From positions 1-38,927 of the forward strand of contig NZ_JAPTYD010000033.1 in the NCBI RefSeq assembly GCF_026913015.1: a stretch of 38,927 nt of DNA, in the 5' to 3' direction. The translations under genes and the position numbers were made by a program. Origin of the DNA: Paracoccus benzoatiresistens. GTDB taxonomy: Bacteria; Pseudomonadota; Alphaproteobacteria; Rhodobacterales; Rhodobacteraceae. Shown one piece after another: positions 6,645-15,478 of this stretch; position 1 is the first letter of the stretch, and each line of letters opens with the position of its first letter. The notes below the pieces were generated by a model, which worked only from the letters and a program-made list of their open reading frames with translations, was not told the origin of the DNA and ran no database searches.

Positions 6645-7451
6645 CTACAGCGTCACAAAAGCCGGTGCATGGCGGATGGCGCTGCCCTTCGGCAGGTCGC
6701 CGATCATCTGCATCGCAAGTCCCGCATAGGGCGAGGACAGGTCGGCGGGCTTGAACCCCAGCGGCCCGTAATAGGCCGGCGCGCCCACGACGACGACCGA
6801 GGCCGTGTCGGCCCAGGTCACGGCCTGATGCACAAGGGCCGCGCCAATGCCAAGCCGCCGCGCCTTGGGCCCGACGGACAACGGTGCCAGCGCATGGGCG
6901 GGGCGGTCGGCTTCCAGCGGCGACAGGGCGGCGTGGCCCAGGATGGTGCCTGCGGCATCCGCCACCAGCGACAGGGACAGGTCGCCGTCCTCGCGCAGCT
7001 TGCGCACCAGCCGCGCTTCGTCATCGCCGCCGAAGGCGTCGCGCAGCAGGGCGTCGATGGCGTCCAGATCCTGGCGCGTTTCGCGGCGGATGACCGGGAC
7101 CACGTCGTGGCGCTGGAAGTCGCGGCCGATCGCTGCCCCCTCGCTGCCCCAGGGGCTGGCCGCGGTGCGCTGGCCGTGGGCGGCAAAGGCATCGGCATCG
7201 ACGAACAGTTCCGACAGGTACCAGACCAGCGGATCCTCGTCCTGCCAAAGGTCGAAATGCAGGCAGCCCGGCTCCTCGCGGCTGAGCCGGATGTGGTCGG
7301 GCAGCAGCGACAGCGCTGTCATCATCTGGCCCGCGTCCTGGCAGATCAGCCGCCCGGTCAGTCCGAACATCGGCTTGGCCAGGGGGACGGGCGTGCCCTT
7401 GGCCTCGTGCTGGTGGCGGGGATGATGGTGATGGCCGCAGGCGCAGGTCAT
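6645..7451 (-). CDS. His-rich ABM-like domain fused to a GNAT acetyltransferase
   Basis: The 268-residue protein has three parts. Residues 1-16 are Cys/His-rich (CACGHHHH then HQHE), a possible metal-binding tail. Residues about 28-110 look like an antibiotic-biosynthesis-monooxygenase (YgiN-like) domain, with SREEPGCLHFDLWQ and LSELFVDADAFAAHGQ being typical. Residues about 118-268 are a GNAT N-acetyltransferase of the YhbS type, with the acetyl-CoA loop in RRLGIGAAL (199-207) and the closing YYGPLGF. The fusion suggests a small reactive or aromatic substrate, but nothing in the neighbourhood names it. It is separated from rhaI by 69 bp and is probably a separate unit. Confidence 0.8.
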   Translation of the reverse strand: MTCACGHHHHPRHQHEAKGTPVPLAKPMFGLTGRLICQDAGQMMTALSLLPDHIRLSREEPGCLHFDLWQDEDPLVWYLSELFVDADAFAAHGQRTAASPWGSEGAAIGRDFQRHDVVPVIRRETRQDLDAIDALLRDAFGGDDEARLVRKLREDGDLSLSLVADAAGTILGHAALSPLEADRPAHALAPLSVGPKARRLGIGAALVHQAVTWADTASVVVVGAPAYYGPLGFKPADLSSPYAGLAMQMIGDLPKGSAIRHAPAFVTL

Positions 7452-7520
7452 GGTGGTCCTTTCGGGTCGGCAGGTCAGGGTCTTGTCGCCCGAAACCGTG
7501 CGAAGATAAAGGCCGCCCCG

Positions 7521-8795
7521 TCAGACGATCCCGCCGCCCGCGCCCGTCACCCGCGGGCGGCTTTCCGCGACCTGCGCCCGCCAGCCCGATGCGCGATAGG
7601 CGGCGACCGGGTCGATGGCCGCGCCCGCGCGCAGCCGCGCCATCTGCAGGACCGGCTCGACATCGGTGCGGAACGCCGCGCGCAGGGTCGCCGCCGCCAT
7701 CAGCGCGTCGTTGTCCCCCCGGAAGCCGTCCAGCGCCGCGCGGTCCACCAGGCTGGCCTGGACAAAGGCGCGCTGGATTTCGCAGGCGCTGACGATCAGG
7801 CTTTCGATGGGGTCGGTGACATTGTGGCTTTGGTCGATCATGTGGGCCAGATCCAGGCCGGGGGTGTCCTCCAGTTCGACCAGTTCGTTGAAGACCAGGA
7901 ACAGGCGGAAGGGTTCGATGGTGCCGCTGTCGAGGTCGTCGTCGCCGTACTTGCTGTCGTTGAAGTGGAAGCCGCCCAGCTTGCCCGCGCGGATCAGGCG
8001 GGCCACGATCATCTCGATGTTCACGTTGGGCGCATGATGGCCCAGGTCCACCAGGCATTGCGCCTTGGGGCCCAGTTCCTGCGCGGTCATCAGGCTGGTC
8101 CCCCAATCCTGCACCACGGTGGAATAGAAGGCGGGCTCATAGATCTTGTGTTCGGAAAAGATCCGCCAATCCTGGGGCAGCCCGGCATAGATCGCCTTCA
8201 TGGACTCCAGATAGCGGTCGAACTGCCGCGACAGAGAGGTCTGGCCCGGAAAGTTCGAGCCGTCCCCGATCCACACGGTCAGTGCCTTGGACCCGATGGC
8301 CCGCCCGATCTCGATACATTCCAGGTTATGCTCGATGGCCTGCTGCCGGGTGGCCGCGTCGGCATGGGACAGCGATCCGAACTTGTAGCTCCGGGCCTGT
8401 CCCGGCTGGTCCTGGAAGGTGTTGGAGTTCATGGCGTCGAAGCCAAGCCCGACCTCCTCGGCCTTTTCGCCCAGCAGGGCAGGGTCGGCCTTGTCCCAGG
8501 GGATGTGCAGGCTGACCCTTGGGGTCGCCGCCGTGAGGGCGTGGATCACGGCGCAATCGTCCAGCTTGTCCATGATGCCCGCGGGCTCGCCCGGCCCCGG
8601 AAAGCGGGCAAAGCGCGTCCCGCCCGTACCGGTGCCCCAGCTGGGGACGGCGACGCCGAAAGCCATGGCGCGGGCGGTCAGCGCTTCGATATCCATACCC
8701 CGGCGCGCAAGCCGCGCGCCCAGGGCGTCGTAGTCGGCGGCCAGGTCGGCTTCGCGGGCGGCGTTTTCCGCCTCGATGATGCTCTTGCCGATCAT
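7521..8795 (-). CDS. rhaI: L-rhamnose isomerase, rhizobial RhaI type
   Basis: The 424-residue enzyme converts L-rhamnose to L-rhamnulose. It is the RhaI type found in alphaproteobacteria, a TIM-barrel sugar isomerase distinct in length from the enterobacterial RhaA. Metal and substrate motifs are visible: SLHIPWD near 110, FSEHKIYEP around 225, LVDLGHHAPNVN around 255 and FHFNDSKYGDDDLD around 290. The start at 8795 lies 3 bases after the rhaD stop, so the two are one transcript and probably translationally coupled. No terminator was seen between it and the ABM-GNAT gene. Confidence 0.95.
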   Translation of the reverse strand: MIGKSIIEAENAAREADLAADYDALGARLARRGMDIEALTARAMAFGVAVPSWGTGTGGTRFARFPGPGEPAGIMDKLDDCAVIHALTAATPRVSLHIPWDKADPALLGEKAEEVGLGFDAMNSNTFQDQPGQARSYKFGSLSHADAATRQQAIEHNLECIEIGRAIGSKALTVWIGDGSNFPGQTSLSRQFDRYLESMKAIYAGLPQDWRIFSEHKIYEPAFYSTVVQDWGTSLMTAQELGPKAQCLVDLGHHAPNVNIEMIVARLIRAGKLGGFHFNDSKYGDDDLDSGTIEPFRLFLVFNELVELEDTPGLDLAHMIDQSHNVTDPIESLIVSACEIQRAFVQASLVDRAALDGFRGDNDALMAAATLRAAFRTDVEPVLQMARLRAGAAIDPVAAYRASGWRAQVAESRPRVTGAGGGIV

Positions 8796-8798
8796 GGC

Positions 8799-10901
8799 CT
8801 ACCTCGTGAACGCCTGGACGTTGCCCGCATCCACGTTGAGGATGTTGCCCGTCGATTTCGCCGACAGGTCGGAGGCGAAGAAATAGACGCCCTCGGCGAT
8901 GTCCTCCGGCAGGACGGACCGCTTCAGCATCGATCGCTTGCGGTACATCTCCTCCAGCCCCTCCTTGTCGGTGCCATGGGTGCTGGCGCGCTGGTCCAGC
9001 CATTCGCCTTCCCAGATGCGCGAGCCGCGCAGGACGGCGTCGGGGTTGACCACATTGACGCGGATGCCGCCTTCGGCCCCTTCCAGGGCCAGGCAGCGGG
9101 CCAGATGGATCTCGGCCGCCTTGGCGGTGCAATAGGCGCTGGCGTTGGGGCTGGCGGCAAGGCCGTTCTTGGAGGCCACGAAGATCACCGACCCGCCGAT
9201 GCCTTGGGTGCGGAAGGTGCGGAACGCCTCGCGCGAGACAAGGAAATAGCCGGTGGACAGGATATCCATGTTCCTGTTCCACAAGGCCAGCGAGGTGTCC
9301 TCTATGGGCGCGGAGGAGGCGATCCCGGCGTTCGACACCAGGATGTCGATGCCGCCGAACTCGACCGCCATCTCGGCATAGGCGCGAGCGACCTGGTGTT
9401 CGTCGGTGACATTCATCTGGACGGACCGCACCACGTCAGGGCCGAACCGGCCGGCCAGCCCGTCATGCGCGGTCTTCAGCGCGCCTTCGTCGATATCGGC
9501 CAGCATCACGCAGGCGCCCTCGCGCAGGAACCGCTCGGCCGTGGCCGCGCCGATGCCGCCCGCGCCGCCCGTGACAAGCGCCACGCGGCCCGCCAGCGAC
9601 TTGGGCTTGGGCATCCGCTGGAGCTTGGCTTCCTCCAGCAGCCAGTACTCGATGTCGAAGGCCTCCTGCTCCGGCAGGCCCTGATAGGCGCTGACGGCGC
9701 TTGCGCCGCGCATCACGTTGATCGCGTTGACATAGAACTCGCCCGAGATGCGGGCGGTGGCCTTGTCCAGCGCGAAGGTGATCATGCCGACGCCGGGAAC
9801 CAGGTAAACAACTGCATTCGGATCGCGCAAGGCCGGGCTGTCGGGCTTCTTGCAGCGATCATGATAAGCAGCGTAATCATTACGATAGGCGGCGACGGCA
9901 TTGCCCAGCCCGGCAATGGTGGCATCAAGATCCGGGTTCGCAGGGTCGAAATCGACGACCAGCGGACGAATCTTGGTGCGCAGAAAGTGGTCGGGACAAG
10001 AGGTGCCCAGCGGCGCCAGCACCTCCAGCATCTGCGATCCGACGAATTCCAGCACGGCGGGCTGGTCGTCGAAATGCCCGACCTTGTGGCGGTCCCCGGA
10101 AATCAGCCCCCGGATCGCCGGCATCAGCCGCGCGGCGATGCCGCGGCGCTCGGCGGGGGACAGGGTGGGGCGGGCGGCGCCCGCGAAGGCGGGCCTGCCG
10201 CCGGCGGTGCGGCCCAGCCATTCCGCCGCCTTGTTGATGATCGCCAGCGTCGTCAGGTAGCAGTCCTTGGCATCGTCCGCCCAGGTGAACAGCCCGTGGC
10301 TTGCCAGCACGCAGCCCTTGGCCCGGGGGTTCTCGGTGGCGAACTTCTCCAGCCACAGGCCCAGTTCGTAGCCGGGCTTCTTCCAGGGCAGCCAGCCGAT
10401 CTCGTCCCCGAAGATCTGCCGCGTCAGATCCCGCGAGTTGATCGAGGCCGCGATGGCGATGATTGCATCCGAATGGACGTGATCGACATGGGCACGCGGC
10501 ACATAGGCGTGCAGCGGCGTGTCGATGCTGGCCGCGCGCGGGTTCAGGCCGAAGGTGCAATGGGGCAGGTAGCCCACCATCTCGTCCTCGTGCGCCGCCC
10601 CGCGATACTTGCCCTTCAAGGCGCGCAGCTTGTCCATGTAGAGGGTCGCGAAACCGTCCATGTTCATGGAGCCGATATCGCCGCCCGATCCCTTGACCCA
10701 CAGCACCTCGACCTGTTCGCCGGTCAGGGGGTCGGTTTCCATCACCTTGGCCGAGGTATTGCCGCCCCCGTAATTCGTCACCCGCTTGTCCGACCCCAGC
10801 AGGTTGGAGCGGTAGAGCAACTTTTCAGGCTCGCTCATGCCTGCCGCCCTGGCGTCGTCCCAAAGGCTTTGCAGGCGGTCTGCGGCCAAGCGTGTGGTCA
10901 T
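8799..10901 (-). CDS. rhaD: Bifunctional rhamnulose-1-phosphate aldolase / short-chain dehydrogenase
   Basis: The 700-residue protein fuses two enzymes. Residues 1 to about 430 are a class II aldolase that cleaves rhamnulose-1-phosphate to dihydroxyacetone phosphate and L-lactaldehyde; histidines in HVDHVHSD fit the zinc site. Residues about 435-700 are an SDR dehydrogenase with the cofactor motif TGGAGGIG near 440-450 and the SAYCTAK active-site block. The SDR half is expected to oxidise L-lactaldehyde to lactate. The length equals the known fusion family, so it is complete. The gene is divergent from rhaR and heads the rhaD-rhaI transcript. Confidence 0.96.
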   Translation of the reverse strand: MTTRLAADRLQSLWDDARAAGMSEPEKLLYRSNLLGSDKRVTNYGGGNTSAKVMETDPLTGEQVEVLWVKGSGGDIGSMNMDGFATLYMDKLRALKGKYRGAAHEDEMVGYLPHCTFGLNPRAASIDTPLHAYVPRAHVDHVHSDAIIAIAASINSRDLTRQIFGDEIGWLPWKKPGYELGLWLEKFATENPRAKGCVLASHGLFTWADDAKDCYLTTLAIINKAAEWLGRTAGGRPAFAGAARPTLSPAERRGIAARLMPAIRGLISGDRHKVGHFDDQPAVLEFVGSQMLEVLAPLGTSCPDHFLRTKIRPLVVDFDPANPDLDATIAGLGNAVAAYRNDYAAYHDRCKKPDSPALRDPNAVVYLVPGVGMITFALDKATARISGEFYVNAINVMRGASAVSAYQGLPEQEAFDIEYWLLEEAKLQRMPKPKSLAGRVALVTGGAGGIGAATAERFLREGACVMLADIDEGALKTAHDGLAGRFGPDVVRSVQMNVTDEHQVARAYAEMAVEFGGIDILVSNAGIASSAPIEDTSLALWNRNMDILSTGYFLVSREAFRTFRTQGIGGSVIFVASKNGLAASPNASAYCTAKAAEIHLARCLALEGAEGGIRVNVVNPDAVLRGSRIWEGEWLDQRASTHGTDKEGLEEMYRKRSMLKRSVLPEDIAEGVYFFASDLSAKSTGNILNVDAGNVQAFTR

Positions 10902-10981
10902 GGGTCCCCTCCCAACGCGGCAGAAAACCGCGCTGGGTCATCAGATACAGCGCAACGACATTCACGGTCAATCACCTTCAT

Positions 10982-11033
10982 TCAAACACGATCATCAGGC
11001 CGGCCTGTGGTCGTTCTTTTGCTCAAACATGAT
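10982..11033. promoter_or_regulatory. Candidate RhaR operator: two direct repeats in the rhaD-rhaR gap
   Basis: TCAAACACGAT (10982-10992) and TCAAACATGAT (11023-11033) agree at 10 of 11 positions. Their starts are 41 bp apart, about four helical turns, in the divergent intergenic region. DeoR-family regulators often bind such repeats. A TTGACA at 11033-11038 could be the rhaR -35 box and overlaps the second repeat, but the -10 match is poor. The role is inference from position and repetition. Confidence 0.45.
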
Positions 11034-11079
11034 TGACATTGCGCGGAACCAAAAGGATGCTGCTGGGAAAGGGAACGCC

Positions 11080-11883
11080 ATGCTGGAAACGGAACGCCAC
11101 CGCATCATCCTGTCCGCCGTGGGAGAGCGGCCGGTGGTCACCGTCTCGGATCTCTGCGCCCTGACCGGCGCGTCCGAAGCGACGGTGCGCCGCGACATCG
11201 CCCAGTTGCACCTGGCCAAGAAGCTGCGCCGGGTGCGCGGCGGGGCCGAGGCCGTCGCGCCGCCCGTCTATGCCGGCATCAACGCGCCGCCCTTCGCGGT
11301 CAATCAGGTGATCAACATCGCGCAGAAGCGCGCCATCGCGCAGGCGGCGGTGGATCTCTGCGCCGATGGCGACGCGATCATCATCAACGGCGGCACGACC
11401 ACCTTCCAGATGGTCCACCCGCTGACGACCAAGCGGCTGCAGGTCTTCACCAACAGCTTTCCCATCGCCGAACACCTGCTGAAGCAGTCCAAGAACACCG
11501 TTCTGGTGCCGGCGGGGGCCATCTATCGCGAACAGAACATCATCCTGTCGCCCTTTGACGAGGACGGCAGCAATCATTTCTATGCCCGCCGCATGTTCAT
11601 CGGCTGCCGGGGCCTGAATCCGCTGGGATTGATGGAGGGGGATCCACTGCTGGTGCAGGCAGAACAGAAGCTGATCGACCAGGCGGACGAGCTGGTGGTG
11701 CTGGCCGACAGTTCCAAGTTCCGTGAACGATCAAGCCTGCTTCTGTGCCCGCTGACCCGCATCCACACCGTCATCACCGACGACGGGATCGAGGATGGCG
11801 CGGCCCAGATGCTGGAAGCGGCCGAAGTCCGGCTGATCGTGGTCAAGTCCGCGTCAGACCGACGAAAACGCGCCGGGAAATAA
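11080..11883 (+). CDS. rhaR: DeoR-family regulator of rhamnose genes
   Basis: The 267-residue regulator has an N-terminal winged helix-turn-helix (about 19-45: VTVSDLCALTGASEATVRRD) and a C-terminal sugar-phosphate sensor domain of the DeoR type, with INGGTTTFQM near residue 105. The start at 11080 has a GGGAAAGGGAA purine tract upstream; an ATG 17 codons earlier (11029) lies inside the likely promoter and lacks one. It stands at the head of rhaSTPQUK and divergent from rhaDI, as expected for a repressor of both units. The inducer is likely a phosphorylated intermediate, by family analogy. Confidence 0.93.
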   Translation: MLETERHRIILSAVGERPVVTVSDLCALTGASEATVRRDIAQLHLAKKLRRVRGGAEAVAPPVYAGINAPPFAVNQVINIAQKRAIAQAAVDLCADGDAIIINGGTTTFQMVHPLTTKRLQVFTNSFPIAEHLLKQSKNTVLVPAGAIYREQNIILSPFDEDGSNHFYARRMFIGCRGLNPLGLMEGDPLLVQAEQKLIDQADELVVLADSSKFRERSSLLLCPLTRIHTVITDDGIEDGAAQMLEAAEVRLIVVKSASDRRKRAGK

Positions 11884-11912
11884 AAGGCGCATCTGCTCAT
11901 AGGGGAGGAAAC

Positions 11913-12905
11913 ATGAGCATTCTTCGCAACATCCTGACGACGGCCGCCGTCGCAAGCGCCCTGATGGCCGGGGCCGCGCAGGCGGAAACGACCCGCATCG
12001 CGCTGGTGGTCAAGGCGCTTGGCATCGGCTTCTTCGAGGCCGCCCACAAGGGCGCCGAGGAAGCGGCCAAGGAACTGGGCGACGTGGAGATCATCTATAC
12101 CGGCCCGACCGACACCACCGCCGAAGGCCAGATCGAGGTGATCAACAGCCTGATCGCGCAGCGCGTGGACGCCATCGCCGTCAGCGCCAACGACACCGAC
12201 GCGCTGGTGCCGACGCTGAAAAAGGCCATGGACCGCGGCATCACCGTGATTTCCTGGGACTCGGGCGTGGCGCCCGAAGGCCGGATGATGAACCTGAACC
12301 CGTCATCCGCGCCGCTGATCGGCAACACCATCATCAAGCTGGCCGCCGACCACCTGCCCGAAGGCGGAGAGGTCGCGGTGCTGTCGGCCACCACCACCTC
12401 GACCAACCAGAACACCTGGATCGAGGAGATGAACAAGGTCGCCGGCAACTATCCCGACGTCAAGGTCGTGGGCACGGTCTATGGCGACGACCTGGCCGAC
12501 AAGTCCTATCGCGAGGCGCAGGGCCTGATGCAGACCTATCCGAACCTCAAGGCGATCATCGCGCCGACCTCGGTGGGGATCGTGGCCGCAGCGCAGGCGG
12601 TGACGGATGCGGGCAAGATCGGGCAGGTGAACGTGACCGGGCTGGGGCTGCCTTCGGAAATGGCGGGCCATGTGAAGTCGGGCGCGTCCAAGTCCTTCGC
12701 GATCTGGAACCCGATCGACCTGGGCTATTCCGCGACCATGATCGCCTATCACCTGACCAAGGGAGAGGCCAAGGCCGAACCCGGCGCGACCATCCCCATC
12801 GGCCGCATGGGCAGCGTCACGCTGGATGACAACAACGAGGCCGCGATGGCCGATCCGTTCACCTACGACGCAAGCAACATCGACCAGTTCAGCTCGGTCT
12901 TCTGA
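11913..12905 (+). CDS. rhaS: Rhamnose ABC transporter, periplasmic binding protein
   Basis: The 330-residue precursor has a signal peptide cut near residue 24 (AGAAQA|ET) and a type I periplasmic sugar-binding fold: VVKALGIGFFE start, SANDTDAL, SWDSGV and a C-terminal domain ending near FSSVF. AGGGGAGGA lies 3-5 bases before the ATG, the strongest ribosome site in the locus, which fits the high dose needed for a binding protein. It lies 29 bp after rhaR in the same direction. Substrate is assigned from the surrounding rhamnose genes. Note that in enterobacteria the name rhaS means an AraC regulator, which this is not. Confidence 0.94.
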   Translation: MSILRNILTTAAVASALMAGAAQAETTRIALVVKALGIGFFEAAHKGAEEAAKELGDVEIIYTGPTDTTAEGQIEVINSLIAQRVDAIAVSANDTDALVPTLKKAMDRGITVISWDSGVAPEGRMMNLNPSSAPLIGNTIIKLAADHLPEGGEVAVLSATTTSTNQNTWIEEMNKVAGNYPDVKVVGTVYGDDLADKSYREAQGLMQTYPNLKAIIAPTSVGIVAAAQAVTDAGKIGQVNVTGLGLPSEMAGHVKSGASKSFAIWNPIDLGYSATMIAYHLTKGEAKAEPGATIPIGRMGSVTLDDNNEAAMADPFTYDASNIDQFSSVF

Positions 12906-12927
12906 TCGGCCCGACATCTGGCATCAT

Positions 12928-12953
12928 GCCGCCTCGGTTGCGTCCGGGGCGGC
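12928..12953 (+). promoter_or_regulatory. Stem-loop between rhaS and rhaT
   Basis: A 10-bp stem (GCCGCCTCGG with CCGGGGCGGC, one U-G wobble) surrounds a 6-base loop in the 66-bp gap after rhaS. No T tract follows, so it is not a plain terminator. Such hairpins after binding-protein genes commonly protect the upstream mRNA end and lower expression of the membrane parts; that role is inferred here. Confidence 0.5.
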
Positions 12954-12971
12954 CCACCAAGGACATGACCC

Positions 12972-14510
12972 ATGCAGGCTGATCCCCGGCCACAGGACGG
13001 CGCCACCCCGGTGCTGAGCCTGCGCGGCATCGTCAAGACATTCCCCGGCGTTCGCGCCCTTGGCGGCGTCCGGCTGGATCTGTTTCCCGGCCAGGTCACT
13101 GCGCTGATCGGCGAGAACGGCGCGGGCAAGTCCACCATCGTCAAGGTGCTGACCGGCATCCATCAGCCCGACGAAGGCGAGATCCTGATGGATGGGCAGC
13201 CCGTCCATTTTCCGACAGCGCAGGCGGCGGGCCATGCGGGCGTTACCGCGATCCACCAGGAAACCGTGCTCTTCGACGACATGACGGTGGCCGAGAACAT
13301 CTTCATCGGCCATGCGCCGCGCACCCGCTGGGGCCTGATCGACCGCCGCGCCATGCGCGAGCGCGCCCGCGCCATTCTGCACGGCATCGGCGCCGACCTG
13401 AACCCCGCGACGCGCCTGCGCGACCTGGGCATCGCCAGCAAGCACCTAGTCGCCATCGCCCGGGCGCTGTCCATCGACGCCCGCGTGGTGATCATGGACG
13501 AACCGACCGCCGCCCTGTCCCACAAGGAAATCGCCGAGCTTTACGGGCTGGTCGAAAAGCTGAAGGCCCAGGGCAAGGCGATCCTGTTCATCAGCCACAA
13601 GTTCGACGAGATCTTCCGCATCGCGGACCGCTGGACCGTCTTCCGCGACGGCCAGTTCGTCGGTGAAGGCGCGATGGCCGACGTGACCGAAGGCCAGCTG
13701 GTGCAGATGATGGTCGGCCGCTCGGTCGACCAGATCTATCCCAAGCGCCCGGCCCGGATCGGCGAACCTGTCCTGACCGTCGCCGGATACTGCCACCCGA
13801 CCGAGTTCTCTGACATCACCTTCACCCTGCGCCGGGGCGAGATCCTGGGCTTCTACGGCCTGATCGGCGCGGGCCGCAGCGAGGTGATGCAGGCCCTGTT
13901 CGGCATCACCCGCCCCTCCAAGGGGGCCTGCCGCATCGACGACGGGATCCGCGTGATCCGGTCCACCGCGCAGGCGGTCGAGGCGGGCATCGTCTATGTC
14001 CCCGAGGATCGCGGCCGGCAGGGCGCCGTCAAGGGCTTGCCGATCTTCCAGAACGTCACCCTGCCGTCGCTGTCCCGCACGGGCCGCCACGGCTTCCTGC
14101 GCCTGGCCGAAGAGTTCAAGCTGGCCCGGGAATACACACGGCGGCTGGATCTGCGCGCGGCAAGCCTGGATCAGGACGTGGGCCTGCTGTCGGGGGGCAA
14201 CCAGCAGAAGGTCGTCATCGCCAAGTGGCTGGCGACGAAGCCGCGCATCATCATCCTGGACGAGCCCACCAAGGGCATCGACATCGGGTCCAAGGCCGCC
14301 GTCCACGACTTCATGTCCGAACTCGCGGCCGAGGGACTGGCTGTCATCATGGTCAGCAGCGAAATCCCCGAGGTGCTGGGCATGTCCGACCGCGTCATCG
14401 TCATGCGCGAAGGCCGCATCGCCGCCGAGTTCGAGGGCGAGGCGATGACCCCCGAAAACCTCGTCCGCGCCGCCGCAGGCATCGGCCAGCCGCAGGGGAA
14501 AGCCGCATGA
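12972..14510 (+). CDS. rhaT: Rhamnose ABC transporter, double ATPase subunit
   Basis: The 512-residue protein has two ABC ATPase domains in tandem, as in RbsA/XylG/AraG sugar importers. The first has Walker A GENGAGKST at 47-55 but no clear LSGGQ signature. The second has a degenerate Walker A (LIGAGRSEV) and a good LSGGNQQK signature followed by LDEPTKGID. This asymmetric pattern is normal for the family. AAGGA lies upstream of the ATG at 12972. The stop overlaps the rhaP start by four bases (ATGA), so the subunits are coupled. Confidence 0.95.
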   Translation: MQADPRPQDGATPVLSLRGIVKTFPGVRALGGVRLDLFPGQVTALIGENGAGKSTIVKVLTGIHQPDEGEILMDGQPVHFPTAQAAGHAGVTAIHQETVLFDDMTVAENIFIGHAPRTRWGLIDRRAMRERARAILHGIGADLNPATRLRDLGIASKHLVAIARALSIDARVVIMDEPTAALSHKEIAELYGLVEKLKAQGKAILFISHKFDEIFRIADRWTVFRDGQFVGEGAMADVTEGQLVQMMVGRSVDQIYPKRPARIGEPVLTVAGYCHPTEFSDITFTLRRGEILGFYGLIGAGRSEVMQALFGITRPSKGACRIDDGIRVIRSTAQAVEAGIVYVPEDRGRQGAVKGLPIFQNVTLPSLSRTGRHGFLRLAEEFKLAREYTRRLDLRAASLDQDVGLLSGGNQQKVVIAKWLATKPRIIILDEPTKGIDIGSKAAVHDFMSELAAEGLAVIMVSSEIPEVLGMSDRVIVMREGRIAAEFEGEAMTPENLVRAAAGIGQPQGKAA

Positions 14511-15478
14511 GCCTGCTCAAGTCGCGCGAAACGATCCTGGCGCTGGCCATCGCCGCCCTGCTGGCGGCGGTCGCCAGCCGCTTTCCGGGCTTTGTCGAGC
14601 CGGGGAACCTGGCCCGCGTGCTGACCGATACCTCGCCCCTGATCCTGCTGGCGCTTGGGCAGATGGCGGTGATCCTGACCAAGTGCATCGACCTGTCGGT
14701 GGCCGCGAACCTTGCGCTTTGCGGCATGGTCGCGGCGCTGATGAACGGGGCAGGGGTCCCGCTGCCGCTGATCCTGCTGGCGGTGACCGTGCTTGGCGCG
14801 GCCCTTGGGGCGGTGAACGGCCTGCTGGTCTGGAAGCTGGGCATCCCCTCCATCGTCGTGACGCTGGGGACGATGACCATCTATCGCGGCACGATCTTCC
14901 TGATGACCGACGGCGCCTGGATCAACGCCCACCAGATGAGCGAGGGGTTCAAGGCCTTTCCCCGCGCCGTGGTGGGGGGCCTGCCCGTCATGGCCTGGAT
15001 CGGCATCGCCGGCGTGGCAGGGGTGGCGCTGCTGCTGAGCCGAACGCCGCTGGGCCGCGCCTTCTATGCGGTCGGCGGCAATCCCCACGCGGCGGTCTAT
15101 GCGGGCATCTCGGTCGGGCGCACGCAGTTTGCGGCATTCGTCCTGTCGGGCGCGCTGGCGGGGCTGACCGGATACCTGTGGGTCGCGCGCTATGCGGTGG
15201 CCTATGTCGATATCGCGGGCGGGTTCGAACTGGACGTGGTCGCGGCCTGCGTGATCGGCGGCATCGCCATCGCGGGCGGGTCTGGTACGGTCGCAGGCGC
15301 CGTCATGGGCGCGCTGTTTTTGGGCATCATCAAGAACGCCCTGCCGGTCGTGGGCATATCGCCCTTCTGGCAGATGGCGATTTCCGGCAGCGCCATCCTG
15401 ATCGCCATCGCCTTCAACACGCTGGGCCGGCGGGAGCCGGGCCGCATCATCCTGAGACAAGCCGGGGCCGCAGAATGA
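14507..15478 (+). CDS. rhaP: Rhamnose ABC transporter permease 1
   Basis: The 323-residue inner-membrane protein has about eight to ten hydrophobic segments and matches the RbsC-like branched permease family. Family marks are [16 protein letters not shown] near 65 and GLPSIVV-like [18 protein letters not shown] near 110. The ATG overlaps the rhaT stop and its own stop overlaps the rhaQ start, both as ATGA. It should form a heterodimeric channel with RhaQ, driven by RhaT. Confidence 0.93.
   Translation: MSLLKSRETILALAIAALLAAVASRFPGFVEPGNLARVLTDTSPLILLALGQMAVILTKCIDLSVAANLALCGMVAALMNGAGVPLPLILLAVTVLGAALGAVNGLLVWKLGIPSIVVTLGTMTIYRGTIFLMTDGAWINAHQMSEGFKAFPRAVVGGLPVMAWIGIAGVAGVALLLSRTPLGRAFYAVGGNPHAAVYAGISVGRTQFAAFVLSGALAGLTGYLWVARYAVAYVDIAGGFELDVVAACVIGGIAIAGGSGTVAGAVMGALFLGIIKNALPVVGISPFWQMAISGSAILIAIAFNTLGRREPGRIILRQAGAAE

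Noticed and set aside
6669..11036. Very long plus-strand open frame (about 1,455 codons)
   Set aside because: It is antisense to pepF-side and rha genes with clear families, and its translation is His/Gly/Asp-rich low complexity typical of a shadow frame in high-GC DNA.
11029..11079. Earlier start for rhaR at 11029
   Set aside because: It would place the start within the likely promoter and operator, and it has no ribosome-binding sequence, whereas 11080 does.
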